Shown here: piece by piece, positions 35,698 to 44,772 of the stretch
Layout: every line of letters starts with the position of its first letter
How positions within the stretch are numbered: position 1 is the stretch's first letter
Origin: Yersinia enterocolitica subsp. enterocolitica
Lineage (GTDB): Bacteria; Pseudomonadota; Gammaproteobacteria; Enterobacterales; Enterobacteriaceae
DNA length: 64,000 nt
Assembly: GCF_901472495.1 (NCBI RefSeq)
Contig: NZ_LR590469.1
Location: forward strand, 992,001-1,056,000
Direction: 5' to 3'
Translations under genes and position numbers: made by a program
Notes under the pieces: model-generated
The model's input: the letters and a program-made list of their open reading frames with translations, nothing else
The model's database searches: none
Told to the model about the DNA's origin: nothing

Positions 35698-37179
35698 TTA
35701 TAAATAACGGCGTTCTAAGTGCTCACGGAAAAAACGAGGGTTAAGTGATTCTCCGGTTGCTTTGGTAATCAACTCTGCGGTTGAGTAACGGCTTCCGTGT
35801 TGCCAGATATTTTTCTGTAACCAATTGAATAGGGTACTCAAATCGCCGTTGGCGATATTGCTATCTAATTCAGGGATAGCGCCACGCGCAGTTTGGAAAA
35901 GTTGAGCAGCATACATGGCACCCAGAGTATAGGTTGGGAAATAACCAAAGGCGCCATCCGTCCAATGGATATCTTGCATACACCCATAGCGATAATTTCC
36001 TTCAGTGTTTATCCCCAGATATTGCTGCATCTTCTCATTCCACAGCGTAGGGATATCATCTACCTCGATTTCACCACTAATCAATGCTTTTTCAATTTCA
36101 TAGCGCAAAATCACGTGGGCAGGGTAGCTAACCTCATCAGCATCAACCCGGATAAAACCGGTCTTGACGCGTTGATTCAAGGCAGTGAAGTTTTGCTCAT
36201 CAAACGCAGGTTGTTCACCAAATTGCTGTATAACCAGAGGGCGGATGACTTGCAGAAACTCCTTACTGCGAGCTAATTGCATTTCAAACAGTAAGCTTTG
36301 GGATTCGTGAATTGCAGTAGAGCGTGCATGCGATATAGGCTGACCTAACCATTCACGGGGTAAATTTTGCTCATACCTCGCATGACCCGTTTCATGAACA
36401 ATCCCCATTAACGCACTGAGAAACTCTTGTTCATTATAACGAGTAGTGATGCGTACATCCTGAGGAACACCTCCGCAGAATGGGTGCACACTGACGTCGA
36501 CTCGTCCGCCATCAAAATCGAAGCCCAATACTTTCATCACATTCAGCCCAAGTTGACGCTGTTTTTCCAGGTCAAATGGCCCTTGTGGTATCAAGCAGGG
36601 TTCATTTTCTTGCTTGGCGATCACTTTTTGCAATAACGTCGGTAACCATTGTTTAAGGTCGCCAAAGATACGGTCCAAATCAGCACTATTCGTTCCCGGC
36701 TCATATAAATTCAATAATGCGTCATAGTGCGATGTCCCAGCAGCTTGAGCCCGAATCGCCGCTTCTTCACGGCTTAACTTGACCACTTCACGTAGATTTT
36801 CAGCAAAACCATGCCAGTCATTTGCAAGACGCTGCTGTCGCCATGCGTGCTCGCATCGAGCACCTGCTAGTGATTTTGCTTCAACCAAGGCCTCTGGTAC
36901 TAACACCGCATTATTGTAATGCCGTCGCATCTCACGCAGATTTGCCTGCTCAATATCATCCAGAGTTTCTTGTTCCGCTTGTTTCAACCACTCGCCAACC
37001 TGTTTGGCCGTCAGAATCTGGTGTTGCAGCACATTTAGCTCTGCCATCGCCTCTGAGCGAGCAAGATTTCCTTTGGGGGGCATCATTGTTTGCATATCCC
37101 ACCCAGCAATGGCGGATAAGTGCTCAAAACGGGAAAGGCGGGTGAATGTAGTGCGCAGGGATTGATAAGCTGTAGTCAT
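35698..37179 (-). CDS. M32 family metallocarboxypeptidase
   Basis: The 493-residue protein belongs to the Taq carboxypeptidase family. Visible motifs are DVRITTRY, the zinc site HETGHARYEQ (HExxH with a downstream glutamate in HESQSLLFE) and GYFPTYTLGAMYAAQLF. These are cytoplasmic zinc enzymes that remove C-terminal residues from peptides. The ATG at 37179 has GGAG seven bases upstream; the longer frame from 37206 adds nine residues without a ribosome site. It is transcribed in the same direction as rstBA and may be read from it (47 bp gap). Confidence 0.92.
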   Translation of the reverse strand: MTTAYQSLRTTFTRLSRFEHLSAIAGWDMQTMMPPKGNLARSEAMAELNVLQHQILTAKQVGEWLKQAEQETLDDIEQANLREMRRHYNNAVLVPEALVEAKSLAGARCEHAWRQQRLANDWHGFAENLREVVKLSREEAAIRAQAAGTSHYDALLNLYEPGTNSADLDRIFGDLKQWLPTLLQKVIAKQENEPCLIPQGPFDLEKQRQLGLNVMKVLGFDFDGGRVDVSVHPFCGGVPQDVRITTRYNEQEFLSALMGIVHETGHARYEQNLPREWLGQPISHARSTAIHESQSLLFEMQLARSKEFLQVIRPLVIQQFGEQPAFDEQNFTALNQRVKTGFIRVDADEVSYPAHVILRYEIEKALISGEIEVDDIPTLWNEKMQQYLGINTEGNYRYGCMQDIHWTDGAFGYFPTYTLGAMYAAQLFQTARGAIPELDSNIANGDLSTLFNWLQKNIWQHGSRYSTAELITKATGESLNPRFFREHLERRYL

Positions 37180-37226
37180 AAAACACTCCATAAAGCTAAT
37201 AGCCAACTTATTTTATTAAGGCTTAA

Positions 37227-38534
37227 TTATCGATCTTGATCCGCAGACAATGAGTAAGCGCCTTTCACCGGCCAACAAAATCGGAAACTGGCACCGCCCA
37301 GCGAACTGGCATCGACGGAAATGCTGCCCTGATATGCTTGTGCGATGGAATGGACGATTGCCAGACCTAATCCACATCCACCTGTTGCGCGATCACGGCT
37401 CGGATCTAAGCGGACAAACGGCTCAAATACGCGTGCGCGTTCTTCTAAAGGAATGCCCGGCCCGTCATCTTCAACTTGTAAACATGCATTATCGCCGTCA
37501 AACCACAAACCAATACGCAATCGCTGAGTCGAGTAGCGCAGGGCGTTGTTGACCAGATTATCCAATACTCTTTCCATTAGGCGCAGATCGACGGCACCAA
37601 AGTCGCCGCGATGAGGTATATCAAGTTCTATCTCGCGCTCACCATGAATCAAACGCATATCTGTTACTTTTGCGGTGAGCCACGCCGGTAAATCTATAGG
37701 TTCCAAATTGAGAGAGACTTGGGGGCGATCCAGCCGAGCATAGGTTAGCAATTCGTCAATCAGGGCTTCTAACTGACCAATATCATGATTTAACGCCAGT
37801 TGTTCACTTTCAGTCAGGTTATCACTCATGGCTAGCCGATAGCGCAAGCGAACAAGTGGGGTGCGTAACTCGTGAGCAATTCCATCAATAAGCAGCTTCT
37901 TACTGACGATCAATGTGCTGATGTTGTCGGCCATTTGGTTAAACGCGACACCTAAACGGCTTAGGCTGGAGGTGGGATCAAAATGTGTCCGTTCGCCCAG
38001 ATGTCCGGCCCCAAGCCGCTGGGCGGCATTCTCCAATTTCAGCAAGTCTTTCCAGTGAGGGCGCATCCACAGGAACACCGGCAGCGCCAAAGAGAGACCA
38101 ATCATGATGAGCAAGATTAAATCCAGTAGCCGCATTTGGTGCAAATAAAACAGATAGGGAACCGGGCCAACAGCCAGGACATAGTGGCTGCGGGGGATTC
38201 GTTGCAGGAAGGTGTATTCATCATCCAAGGCAATGATTTCACCCGCACGCAGGCGCTTATTTAATCTTTCACCCAGATCCCGTTTATCAAGAGGTTCAAT
38301 ATGTAATTGAAAAGAGAGATTTAAATCCAACGTAGCGATGGTTTTATTCCAATCTTTTAGCGGAATTTCTCGTAACTCACTGCGCATCAATGACAGAGAG
38401 CTTTTCATCAAATCATCTAATGACTGGCGGCCAGCGCGCTCAGCCGTGACTTTATAAACTAAGCCAACCAGCATCGCCATCACCATAAAGCAGACGAACA
38501 GCAATAAGAAAAACTGAATAAATAGCTTCCTCAT
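37227..38534 (-). CDS. rstB: Sensor histidine kinase RstB
   Basis: The 435-residue protein has two transmembrane helices (FIQFFLLLFVCFMVMAMLVGLVY and LLDLILLIMIGLSLALPVFLW) around a periplasmic sensor region. A HAMP domain, the H-box IAHELRTPLVRLRYRL, the N-box NLVNNALRYS and the G-box EDDGPGIP follow. It phosphorylates RstA. The start codon overlaps the rstA stop by four bases. In E. coli the operon is induced by PhoPQ and low pH. Confidence 0.95.
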   Translation of the reverse strand: MRKLFIQFFLLLFVCFMVMAMLVGLVYKVTAERAGRQSLDDLMKSSLSLMRSELREIPLKDWNKTIATLDLNLSFQLHIEPLDKRDLGERLNKRLRAGEIIALDDEYTFLQRIPRSHYVLAVGPVPYLFYLHQMRLLDLILLIMIGLSLALPVFLWMRPHWKDLLKLENAAQRLGAGHLGERTHFDPTSSLSRLGVAFNQMADNISTLIVSKKLLIDGIAHELRTPLVRLRYRLAMSDNLTESEQLALNHDIGQLEALIDELLTYARLDRPQVSLNLEPIDLPAWLTAKVTDMRLIHGEREIELDIPHRGDFGAVDLRLMERVLDNLVNNALRYSTQRLRIGLWFDGDNACLQVEDDGPGIPLEERARVFEPFVRLDPSRDRATGGCGLGLAIVHSIAQAYQGSISVDASSLGGASFRFCWPVKGAYSLSADQDR

Positions 38535-39259
38535 TGCTGCACTGACTCCCAGGCATTGGGGGCGAACAAATAGCCTTTATTGCGCACTGTTTTGATTCTA
38601 AAAGGCTCTAGAGCATTGTCATAGAGTTTGCGGCGCAAACGCGAAATGGCCACATCAATACTGCGATCCATCCCGTCATAACTGACGCCCCGCAAATTTT
38701 TCAATAATGCTTCCCTGTCCATGATGATGCCGGCATGTGTTGCGAGTTCCCACAGCAGATCAAAATCTGAAGTCGATAATGTAATCTCTTCATCGCCGAG
38801 ATTGACTTGCCGATTAACCGGGTCGATGCAAAGTAAACCAAAGTGAATGGCATTATGCCCAGTGAGTGGAATATGAGGCGCTTCTTTGGTTTGTTGCTGA
38901 TTATGTTGACGTAAATGCAAGCGTAGCCGTGCCAACAACACCGCGGGAGGCGTAGTTTTCAGGATATAGTCATTCGCGCCCATTTCCAGAGAGAGGATAT
39001 GGTTCATATCACTGTCAAGCGAGGTTAACAGCACTATCGGGCCGTCATAGCTTGGTCGTAAATCGCGGCACAACGTCATCCCATCTTTGCCGGGTAACAT
39101 AATGTCGAGCAACACCAGGTCAGGCTGTTGATGTTCAATAACCGCTTGTGCTGTATCTCCACGCGGTTCCACAAACACATCAATATCATGCTTGCCGAGA
39201 TAGGCTGCAATCAGTTTTCCGACCTCCGGGTCGTCTTCTACAAAAACAATCTTGGTCAT
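38531..39259 (-). CDS. rstA: Response regulator RstA
   Basis: The 242-residue OmpR-family regulator has a receiver domain with the phosphoacceptor aspartate in LVLLDIMLPGKDG and the conserved TSLDSD and Lys in ILKTTPP. The C terminus is a winged helix (SRLRRKLYDNALEPFRIKTVRNKGYLF). The ATG at 39259 begins MTKIVFVEDD as in E. coli; the in-frame ATG at 39340 would add 27 unrelated residues. Its known target asr lies about 3 kb away, with a matching site. Confidence 0.95.
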   Translation of the reverse strand: MTKIVFVEDDPEVGKLIAAYLGKHDIDVFVEPRGDTAQAVIEHQQPDLVLLDIMLPGKDGMTLCRDLRPSYDGPIVLLTSLDSDMNHILSLEMGANDYILKTTPPAVLLARLRLHLRQHNQQQTKEAPHIPLTGHNAIHFGLLCIDPVNRQVNLGDEEITLSTSDFDLLWELATHAGIIMDREALLKNLRGVSYDGMDRSIDVAISRLRRKLYDNALEPFRIKTVRNKGYLFAPNAWESVQQ

Positions 39260-39507
39260 GTTTTTCAGTTTTAAAAAATGCCGGAATTCAGCATAGCGCG
39301 CTGTGGGTAGCAATGCTATGCACGTTACTTTATTCTTCATGCCAATGACTGGCCAACGACTGATTGGTAGACAACTAGCAAATTATTTCATTATCATTAT
39401 ATTAATGAAAGTGATTGTATCGTCATCTCTATTTAGTTACGCCCATCGTTTATATATCAATACTTATGATTAATGAATAGCTGTATCGATCAGCTAAGGA
39501 CTGAGGG

Positions 39508-39939
39508 ATGAGTGGCGAACGCATTGGTGTGCCAGCATACAGTGAAAAAGTCTGCTTCGATTACACGGAGTTTTTAGCTGTTTCTTGCAAAAAGCGGTGG
39601 AGTTTTATTGATGCTATTTATGGTGTCATGCCGATTTTCGGAATGGTGGTAAAATCCCAAACTGAACCGGAAAAAACCCCGCAGGAGCGGCTTACCGCCT
39701 TGGCGCTACAGGTATTATCAACCCAACTGAGTGATGAAACGAATATCATTCGCTTGATTCGTCTGGCGGAGCAGCAAGGGATAACCCGGTTGGATATTCA
39801 ATTGCCTTACCCACTGGAAACCGCCCAACTGAATGAAATTAAACAAAAATTCCCACTTTCGATGGCGTTAAGTCAGCAGGGGGAATGTTTAGCTGTCGAC
39901 ATCTCTGGCATAGCAAATAATAAGTTGTCTGCCGACTGA
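39508..39939 (+). CDS. Hypothetical protein, unknown family
   Basis: I do not recognise this 143-residue protein. The first ~50 residues contain two cysteines and a hydrophobic patch (FIDAIYGVMPIFGMVV). The rest is a compact alpha/beta-like region (LTALALQVLSTQLSDETNIIRLIRLAEQQGITRLDIQLPYP...). AAGGA seven to nine bases before the ATG makes expression credible. It is divergent from rstA and convergent with ydgI. No signal peptide is evident. Confidence 0.6.
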   Translation: MSGERIGVPAYSEKVCFDYTEFLAVSCKKRWSFIDAIYGVMPIFGMVVKSQTEPEKTPQERLTALALQVLSTQLSDETNIIRLIRLAEQQGITRLDIQLPYPLETAQLNEIKQKFPLSMALSQQGECLAVDISGIANNKLSAD

Positions 39940-39985
39940 GGCCCAAGCGGACAGCCAGTTTAACTGGCATGCCCCTGTTTTAAAC

Positions 39986-41377
39986 CTACTGCATCACCAG
40001 CCAGGTTGCCGGAATGGTTGCCATCAGCACCAGGAAAATTGCCGCTCGCTCCACGGTGTTGAGTAAACGAAGACCTTCATGCCCTTGACGCGCATACATA
40101 AAGACCAGCAAGCCGGGGGCATAGAGAAGCACCGATAGCAACAGATAGACTAAGCCTGCGGCATAAATCAGCCACAAACCATACAAACACGCGCCACTGG
40201 CGGCAATAATCAAGCGCCAGTCTTGGCGTTTCAACGCCACTTTAAATAAAAATGCCCCCACCAGTAAATAGGGCACCAAAATCATCTCTGATGCAATGGT
40301 TAGCAACGTATTGTAGTTACTGCCGGTCAGCCAGATGAGGATCAATGCCACTTGTACTGCACAGTTCGTCAGCCACAGTGATTTTGCCGGAGCATTGTGT
40401 TTATTCTGATGCTGGAACATTTTCGGAAATGCGCCATGTTTCGCGGCTACCATCGGGACTTCTGCGGCCATAATCGTCCAGCTAAGATAAGCGCCGCACA
40501 CCGAAATAATCAGCCCGGTAGCAATAATGATTTCTCCCCAAGGGCCAATCATCTCTACCATAATGCCGGCCATTGATGGGTTACGCATACCCGCCAATTC
40601 AGCGCGGGGCACGACACCGAGCGATAATAATGTAATGAGCAAATAGACACATAGCGCTGAAAGCACGGCCAGCATGGTCGCCCGGCCAACATCTTTTTTA
40701 TTGCGTGCCCTGGCGGAAACAACCACGGCACCTTCGACCCCAATAAAGACCCACAGTGTGATTAACATGGTGTCTTTCACTTGCTGCCAAACGGGGGTGT
40801 GCAGGGCCAGGCCGGTAAAATCAAAACTAAATGTATCGAGGCTGAACGCGAGGCCGGCTAAAACAATAAAGCCCCCGATTGGCAACAGTTTTGCCAGTGT
40901 CGCGGCCAAATTAATACTGGCGGCGGTTTGAACACCACGCAATACCAGGGCATGAACCAGCCATAACAGGAAAGAAGCCCCCAGTAGCGCCTGCCAGGTG
41001 TTACCTTCACCAAAGACAACTCCGTCAGATTTATCGGTAAAAAAGCTCAAAGCGGCAAAAACAATCACCAGATAAGAGACATTAGCAATAACAGCGCAAA
41101 GCCAATAGCCCCAGGCAGAGAAAAAGCCAATAAGGTCACCAAAACCTTCTTTGGCATAGGTGAATATTCCACCATCCAGATCAGGGCGTAGACGCGTCAG
41201 CAGCAACATGGCAAATGCCAGAAAAATAATCCCGATGCCGGTAATGCTCCAGCCAATAAGTAATGCCGCAGGGCTGGCGACCTCTGCCATATTTTGTGGC
41301 AGGCTGAAGACACCTGCACCCAGCATTGAGCTGAGAACCAGCGCAGTGAGCGCGGTTAGGCCGAGTTTTCTTTCCAA
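39986..41377 (-). CDS. ydgI: APC-family amino acid antiporter YdgI
   Basis: The 463-residue protein has twelve hydrophobic segments and the APC N-terminal signature LGLTALTALVLSSMLGAGVFSLPQNMA. It also has GGIFTYAKEGFGDLIGFFSAWGYW and WVFIGVEGAVVVSARA. It resembles arginine/ornithine or lysine antiporters of the ArcD type. The E. coli counterpart is YdgI, next to ydgH as here. Substrate not proven. Confidence 0.88.
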   Translation of the reverse strand: MERKLGLTALTALVLSSMLGAGVFSLPQNMAEVASPAALLIGWSITGIGIIFLAFAMLLLTRLRPDLDGGIFTYAKEGFGDLIGFFSAWGYWLCAVIANVSYLVIVFAALSFFTDKSDGVVFGEGNTWQALLGASFLLWLVHALVLRGVQTAASINLAATLAKLLPIGGFIVLAGLAFSLDTFSFDFTGLALHTPVWQQVKDTMLITLWVFIGVEGAVVVSARARNKKDVGRATMLAVLSALCVYLLITLLSLGVVPRAELAGMRNPSMAGIMVEMIGPWGEIIIATGLIISVCGAYLSWTIMAAEVPMVAAKHGAFPKMFQHQNKHNAPAKSLWLTNCAVQVALILIWLTGSNYNTLLTIASEMILVPYLLVGAFLFKVALKRQDWRLIIAASGACLYGLWLIYAAGLVYLLLSVLLYAPGLLVFMYARQGHEGLRLLNTVERAAIFLVLMATIPATWLVMQ

Positions 41378-41589
41378 TTATGGATCCTGGTTTTTAGAGT
41401 ATTAATGAATGGTTACTGACTTGTAAGCAGCATTATATGAGGCAAAGTTATTGATACTTGACAGATAATAGCCCCAAGATTTTCGGAGGATTTTACGGAG
41501 TGGGGCGCGATCATGCAATGATTGGTTATGCGATTTGGGCAAAAAATTATTCAGTCAGTACTTATCAAGTTCATCGCCCTAACTAAAAT

Positions 41590-41619
41590 ATAAAAAAGGA
41601 CAGCCGATGGCTGCCCTTA
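41590..41619 (-). terminator. Terminator of ydgH
   Basis: On the minus strand AAGGGCAGCC-ATC-GGCTGTCCTT is followed by a T6 run, about 20 bp after the ydgH stop. Confidence 0.88.
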
Positions 41620-41639
41620 TGGTGATAATTTAAACAGAT

Positions 41640-42593
41640 TTATTTGAACAAGTCAGCGCTAATACTCACGTTACCGCCACTTTGGTTCTGCCACTGGCGA
41701 GTAACATGGTAATACTTCGCACCTTTGGCAGCAGCACGCTTAGCCACTTCATGGGAGACGTCGGTCATGCTGTTGTAGTGACCGCTAAAGGTCACAGAAT
41801 CAAACGGTACCATCTGCGCGGCAGTGGTATTGTTTAATTCTTGGATCTGGGTGCCATCATTCAGGGTGACAGTGTAACGCTTGCCTGTTGATGATTGAGT
41901 CTCAAAGAAACGGCCCACATCAGTACTTGGCGTGCCTGAAGAGGCAACACCTGGAATCTCGACGTTTGCAGCAGCAGCACCGCCAGCGGCTAATGCAGCA
42001 CGACCAGCATCTGAATCGGCAGGAATAACATCAGGGCTTTGTACCGCACGTTTGGCTGCATCTTGTTTATAAACATAAGCAGTCACAAACTGGTTGCCGC
42101 CTTGGTTAGCATCAACCTGGCGCACGATGAAGAAGGAGTATGCTCCTTTCTCTTTCGCTGCTTTGGAAATGGCGTCGTTAATATCTGGCTGGCTACGGAA
42201 GAAACCACTGACAGACACGGTGTCATAAGGTTGCAAGGCGTAGGCTTCTGTTTTTGGTAATTCTTTGATGCCATTGAAGATACGATACTGGGTATCTTTG
42301 CTCACTTCCTGTGCATCTTTATGATAAACATCAGCCGTTACACGCCAGTTGCCACCATTATTGTTGCTGTTCAGATCCTGAATATAGAATGAATCAGCAC
42401 CTAATTTATCAGCACGACGGGATACCGCATCAGCGGCTTCATTGATTGCATTAAATCTGCCGGTAATAGTAATACGATCAAATGGCTTAATGGCTGCTGC
42501 TTGCTCTGGTGTAAGTTCTTTTGCCGCATGTGCAGCAGAAAGCGCCGAGAGTGATAGCAATGCCGACGCGATGATCGTGTATTTCAGCTTCAT
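41640..42593 (-). CDS. ydgH: Periplasmic DUF1471 triple-repeat protein YdgH
   Basis: The 317-residue protein has a signal peptide (MKLKYTIIASALLSLSALSAAHA) and three DUF1471 (YhcN/BhsA-like) repeats. Each has a pattern like FDRITITGRFNAINEAADAVSRRADKLGADSFYI, at about 38-105, 130-190 and 250-317. Small DUF1471 proteins are stress- and biofilm-related. YdgH is the three-domain member. The ATG at 42593 with AAGGA upstream is preferred over 42617. Confidence 0.92.
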   Translation of the reverse strand: MKLKYTIIASALLSLSALSAAHAAKELTPEQAAAIKPFDRITITGRFNAINEAADAVSRRADKLGADSFYIQDLNSNNNGGNWRVTADVYHKDAQEVSKDTQYRIFNGIKELPKTEAYALQPYDTVSVSGFFRSQPDINDAISKAAKEKGAYSFFIVRQVDANQGGNQFVTAYVYKQDAAKRAVQSPDVIPADSDAGRAALAAGGAAAANVEIPGVASSGTPSTDVGRFFETQSSTGKRYTVTLNDGTQIQELNNTTAAQMVPFDSVTFSGHYNSMTDVSHEVAKRAAAKGAKYYHVTRQWQNQSGGNVSISADLFK

Positions 42594-43125
42594 AAAAAAT
42601 CCTTTCGCCTTGCGCATTAACGTTGATACGTGCGGAACAATTGATGTGTAACAGAATAGCAGATGATTATTACATGTAATAATGGCGGGTGTCTCCGCAA
42701 TTTATATGACTAAGTAATTTATATGGCTAAATATATGAATTTCGAAGTTAGGCCTAATAGCAAGTTACATCAATAATTGGGATAAGCTTTACGAATAATG
42801 CCTTTAACGTCATAAGCGTTGTTTATTTACATTTTTCTAACCTAATGCCGCGCTATGACTGGGTTGCCTTATTATACTAAAGCTTATTATTTTAGCTCAA
42901 TGTTGCAGGACAAGCCGCTAGTAAATATTATTTTTATAGTGAATTATACAGAGTTCTTTCCGCCTGCCAGTTTTAGTGCGAAAACTGCTTCAGAACCGCA
43001 TACAGATATGGATCATAAGTCACATTTTCAGTAGGTTATAGGGAGCCGTAACAAAGCAGGTTTGTCAGTAACCCAATAGAACATGGCAATACTTATCATC
43101 AAAGACAGGTAAAAAAGGGAACATT
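42594..43125. other. Intergenic region between ydgH and pntA
   Basis: This 532-bp gap between divergent genes holds both promoters. It is AT-rich, and no open frame with a ribosome site, no RNA gene and no dispersed repeat was recognised. The pntA ribosome site (AGGGAAC) is at its right end. Confidence 0.5.
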
Positions 43126-44652
43126 ATGCGTATTGGTGTACCAAGAGAGCGGTTGGCCAATGAAGCCCGTGTTGCAGCAACGCCGAAAACGGTAGAACAA
43201 TTGCTGAAACTGGGTTTCACCGTGGCGATTGAAAGCGGAGCTGGCCATTTAGCCAGTTTTGACGATGCGGCGTACCAGGATGCGGGTGCCACCATTACGG
43301 ATACCACCGATGTGTGGCAATCCGACCTTATCCTCAAAGTGAATGCCCCACTTGAAGAAGAAATTACCCTGATGCGTGCGGGGAGCACTTTGGTCAGCTT
43401 TATCTGGCCGGCTCAGAACCCGGAATTACTGCAAAAGTTGGCAGAGCGTCAAGTGACTGTATTGGCAATGGATTCTGTGCCACGTATTTCTCGCGCGCAA
43501 TCAATGGATGCTCTTAGCTCAATGGCTAACATTGCTGGCTATCGCGCTATTGTTGAAGCTGCACATGAATTTGGCCGTTTCTTTACCGGACAAATCACGG
43601 CTGCGGGTAAAGTTCCCCCAGCTAAAGTGATGATTATCGGCGCCGGTGTTGCTGGGTTGGCCGCTATCGGTGCGGCAGGGAGCTTGGGCGCTATTGTTCG
43701 CGCTTTCGATACCCGTCCGGAAGTGAAAGAACAAGTCCAGAGTATGGGCGCTGAATTCCTTGAACTCGATTTCGAAGAAGAGGCTGGCAGTGGCGATGGT
43801 TACGCCAAAGTCATGTCTGAAGCGTTTATCAAAGCCGAAATGGCGCTATTTGCAGCGCAAGCGGCTGAAGTGGATATCATTGTGACCACCGCGTTGATTC
43901 CGGGTAAACCCGCGCCACGGTTGATCACTAAAGAGATGGTTGCTTCAATGAAGTCGGGCAGTGTGATTGTCGATCTGGCAGCACAGACTGGCGGCAACTG
44001 TGAATTGACAGTGGCCGACAAAGTGACGGTGACTGAAAATGGCGTGAAAATCATTGGTTACACCGATTTGCCAAGTCGCTTGCCAACACAGTCATCCCAG
44101 CTTTATGGTACTAACTTGGTTAACTTGCTGAAATTACTCTGCAAAGAGAAAAATGGTGAGATTGACATTGATTTCGAAGATACCGTGATTCGCGGTGTTA
44201 CCGTGGTCAAAACCGGTGAAGTCACCTGGCCGGCACCGCCAATTCAAGTATCAGCACAGCCTCAGGCGGCGAAAGCTGCACCGATTGCCAAAGAAGATGC
44301 TAAACCTTCCTCACCTTGGCCTAAATACATCATTATGGCACTGGCTATTGTGCTATTTGGTTGGTTGGCCAATGTGGCACCGAAAGAGTTTTTATCTCAC
44401 TTTACGGTCTTTGCACTGGCGTGTGTGGTGGGATATTACGTGGTGTGGAACGTCAGCCATGCGCTGCATACACCGCTGATGTCAGTCACCAACGCTATTT
44501 CCGGCATTATTGTCGTTGGCGCATTGTTGCAGATTGGTCATGGTGGCTGGGTGAGTTTCTTATCCTTTATTGCTGTTTTGATCGCCAGCATCAACATTTT
44601 TGGTGGTTTTACCGTCACCCAACGCATGCTGAAAATGTTCCGTAAAAACTAG
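43126..44652 (+). CDS. pntA: NAD(P) transhydrogenase subunit alpha
   Basis: The 508-residue protein matches E. coli PntA (510 aa). It has the N-terminal alanine-dehydrogenase-like half (MRIGVPRERLANEARVAATPKTVEQLLKLG), the NAD-binding motif GAGVAGLAAIGAAGSLGA, the RQD-type segment QTGGNCELT, a linker rich in Ala/Pro, and a C-terminal membrane part with four helices. With PntB it couples proton entry to reduction of NADP+ by NADH. pntB follows after an unusually long 120-bp gap. Confidence 0.96.
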   Translation: MRIGVPRERLANEARVAATPKTVEQLLKLGFTVAIESGAGHLASFDDAAYQDAGATITDTTDVWQSDLILKVNAPLEEEITLMRAGSTLVSFIWPAQNPELLQKLAERQVTVLAMDSVPRISRAQSMDALSSMANIAGYRAIVEAAHEFGRFFTGQITAAGKVPPAKVMIIGAGVAGLAAIGAAGSLGAIVRAFDTRPEVKEQVQSMGAEFLELDFEEEAGSGDGYAKVMSEAFIKAEMALFAAQAAEVDIIVTTALIPGKPAPRLITKEMVASMKSGSVIVDLAAQTGGNCELTVADKVTVTENGVKIIGYTDLPSRLPTQSSQLYGTNLVNLLKLLCKEKNGEIDIDFEDTVIRGVTVVKTGEVTWPAPPIQVSAQPQAAKAAPIAKEDAKPSSPWPKYIIMALAIVLFGWLANVAPKEFLSHFTVFALACVVGYYVVWNVSHALHTPLMSVTNAISGIIVVGALLQIGHGGWVSFLSFIAVLIASINIFGGFTVTQRMLKMFRKN

Positions 44653-44708
44653 GTTTCGATGAGGCCGAACTTGCCTAAAGCGCAAGTTGATAAAGCTGAG
44701 TGGATAAA

Positions 44709-44762
44709 ACAATGTTTATAAAAACAACAATGTTTATAAAGACAACGTTATACAAAAATGAA
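44709..44762. repeat. 18-bp tandem repeats in the pntA-pntB gap
   Basis: ACAATGTTTATAAAAACA (44709-44726) is followed by ACAATGTTTATAAAGACA (44727-44744) and a decayed third unit starting ACGTTATACAAAAATG. They lie just upstream of the pntB ribosome site and lengthen a spacer that is about ten bases in E. coli. Confidence 0.75.
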
Positions 44763-44772
44763 GGGGTAACTG

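Noticed and set aside
39385..39420. Fur-like ATAATGATAATG sequence upstream of rstA
   Set aside because: Only one half of a Fur box matches; the second half (CATTATC) is not present, and AT-rich intergenic DNA gives such matches by chance.
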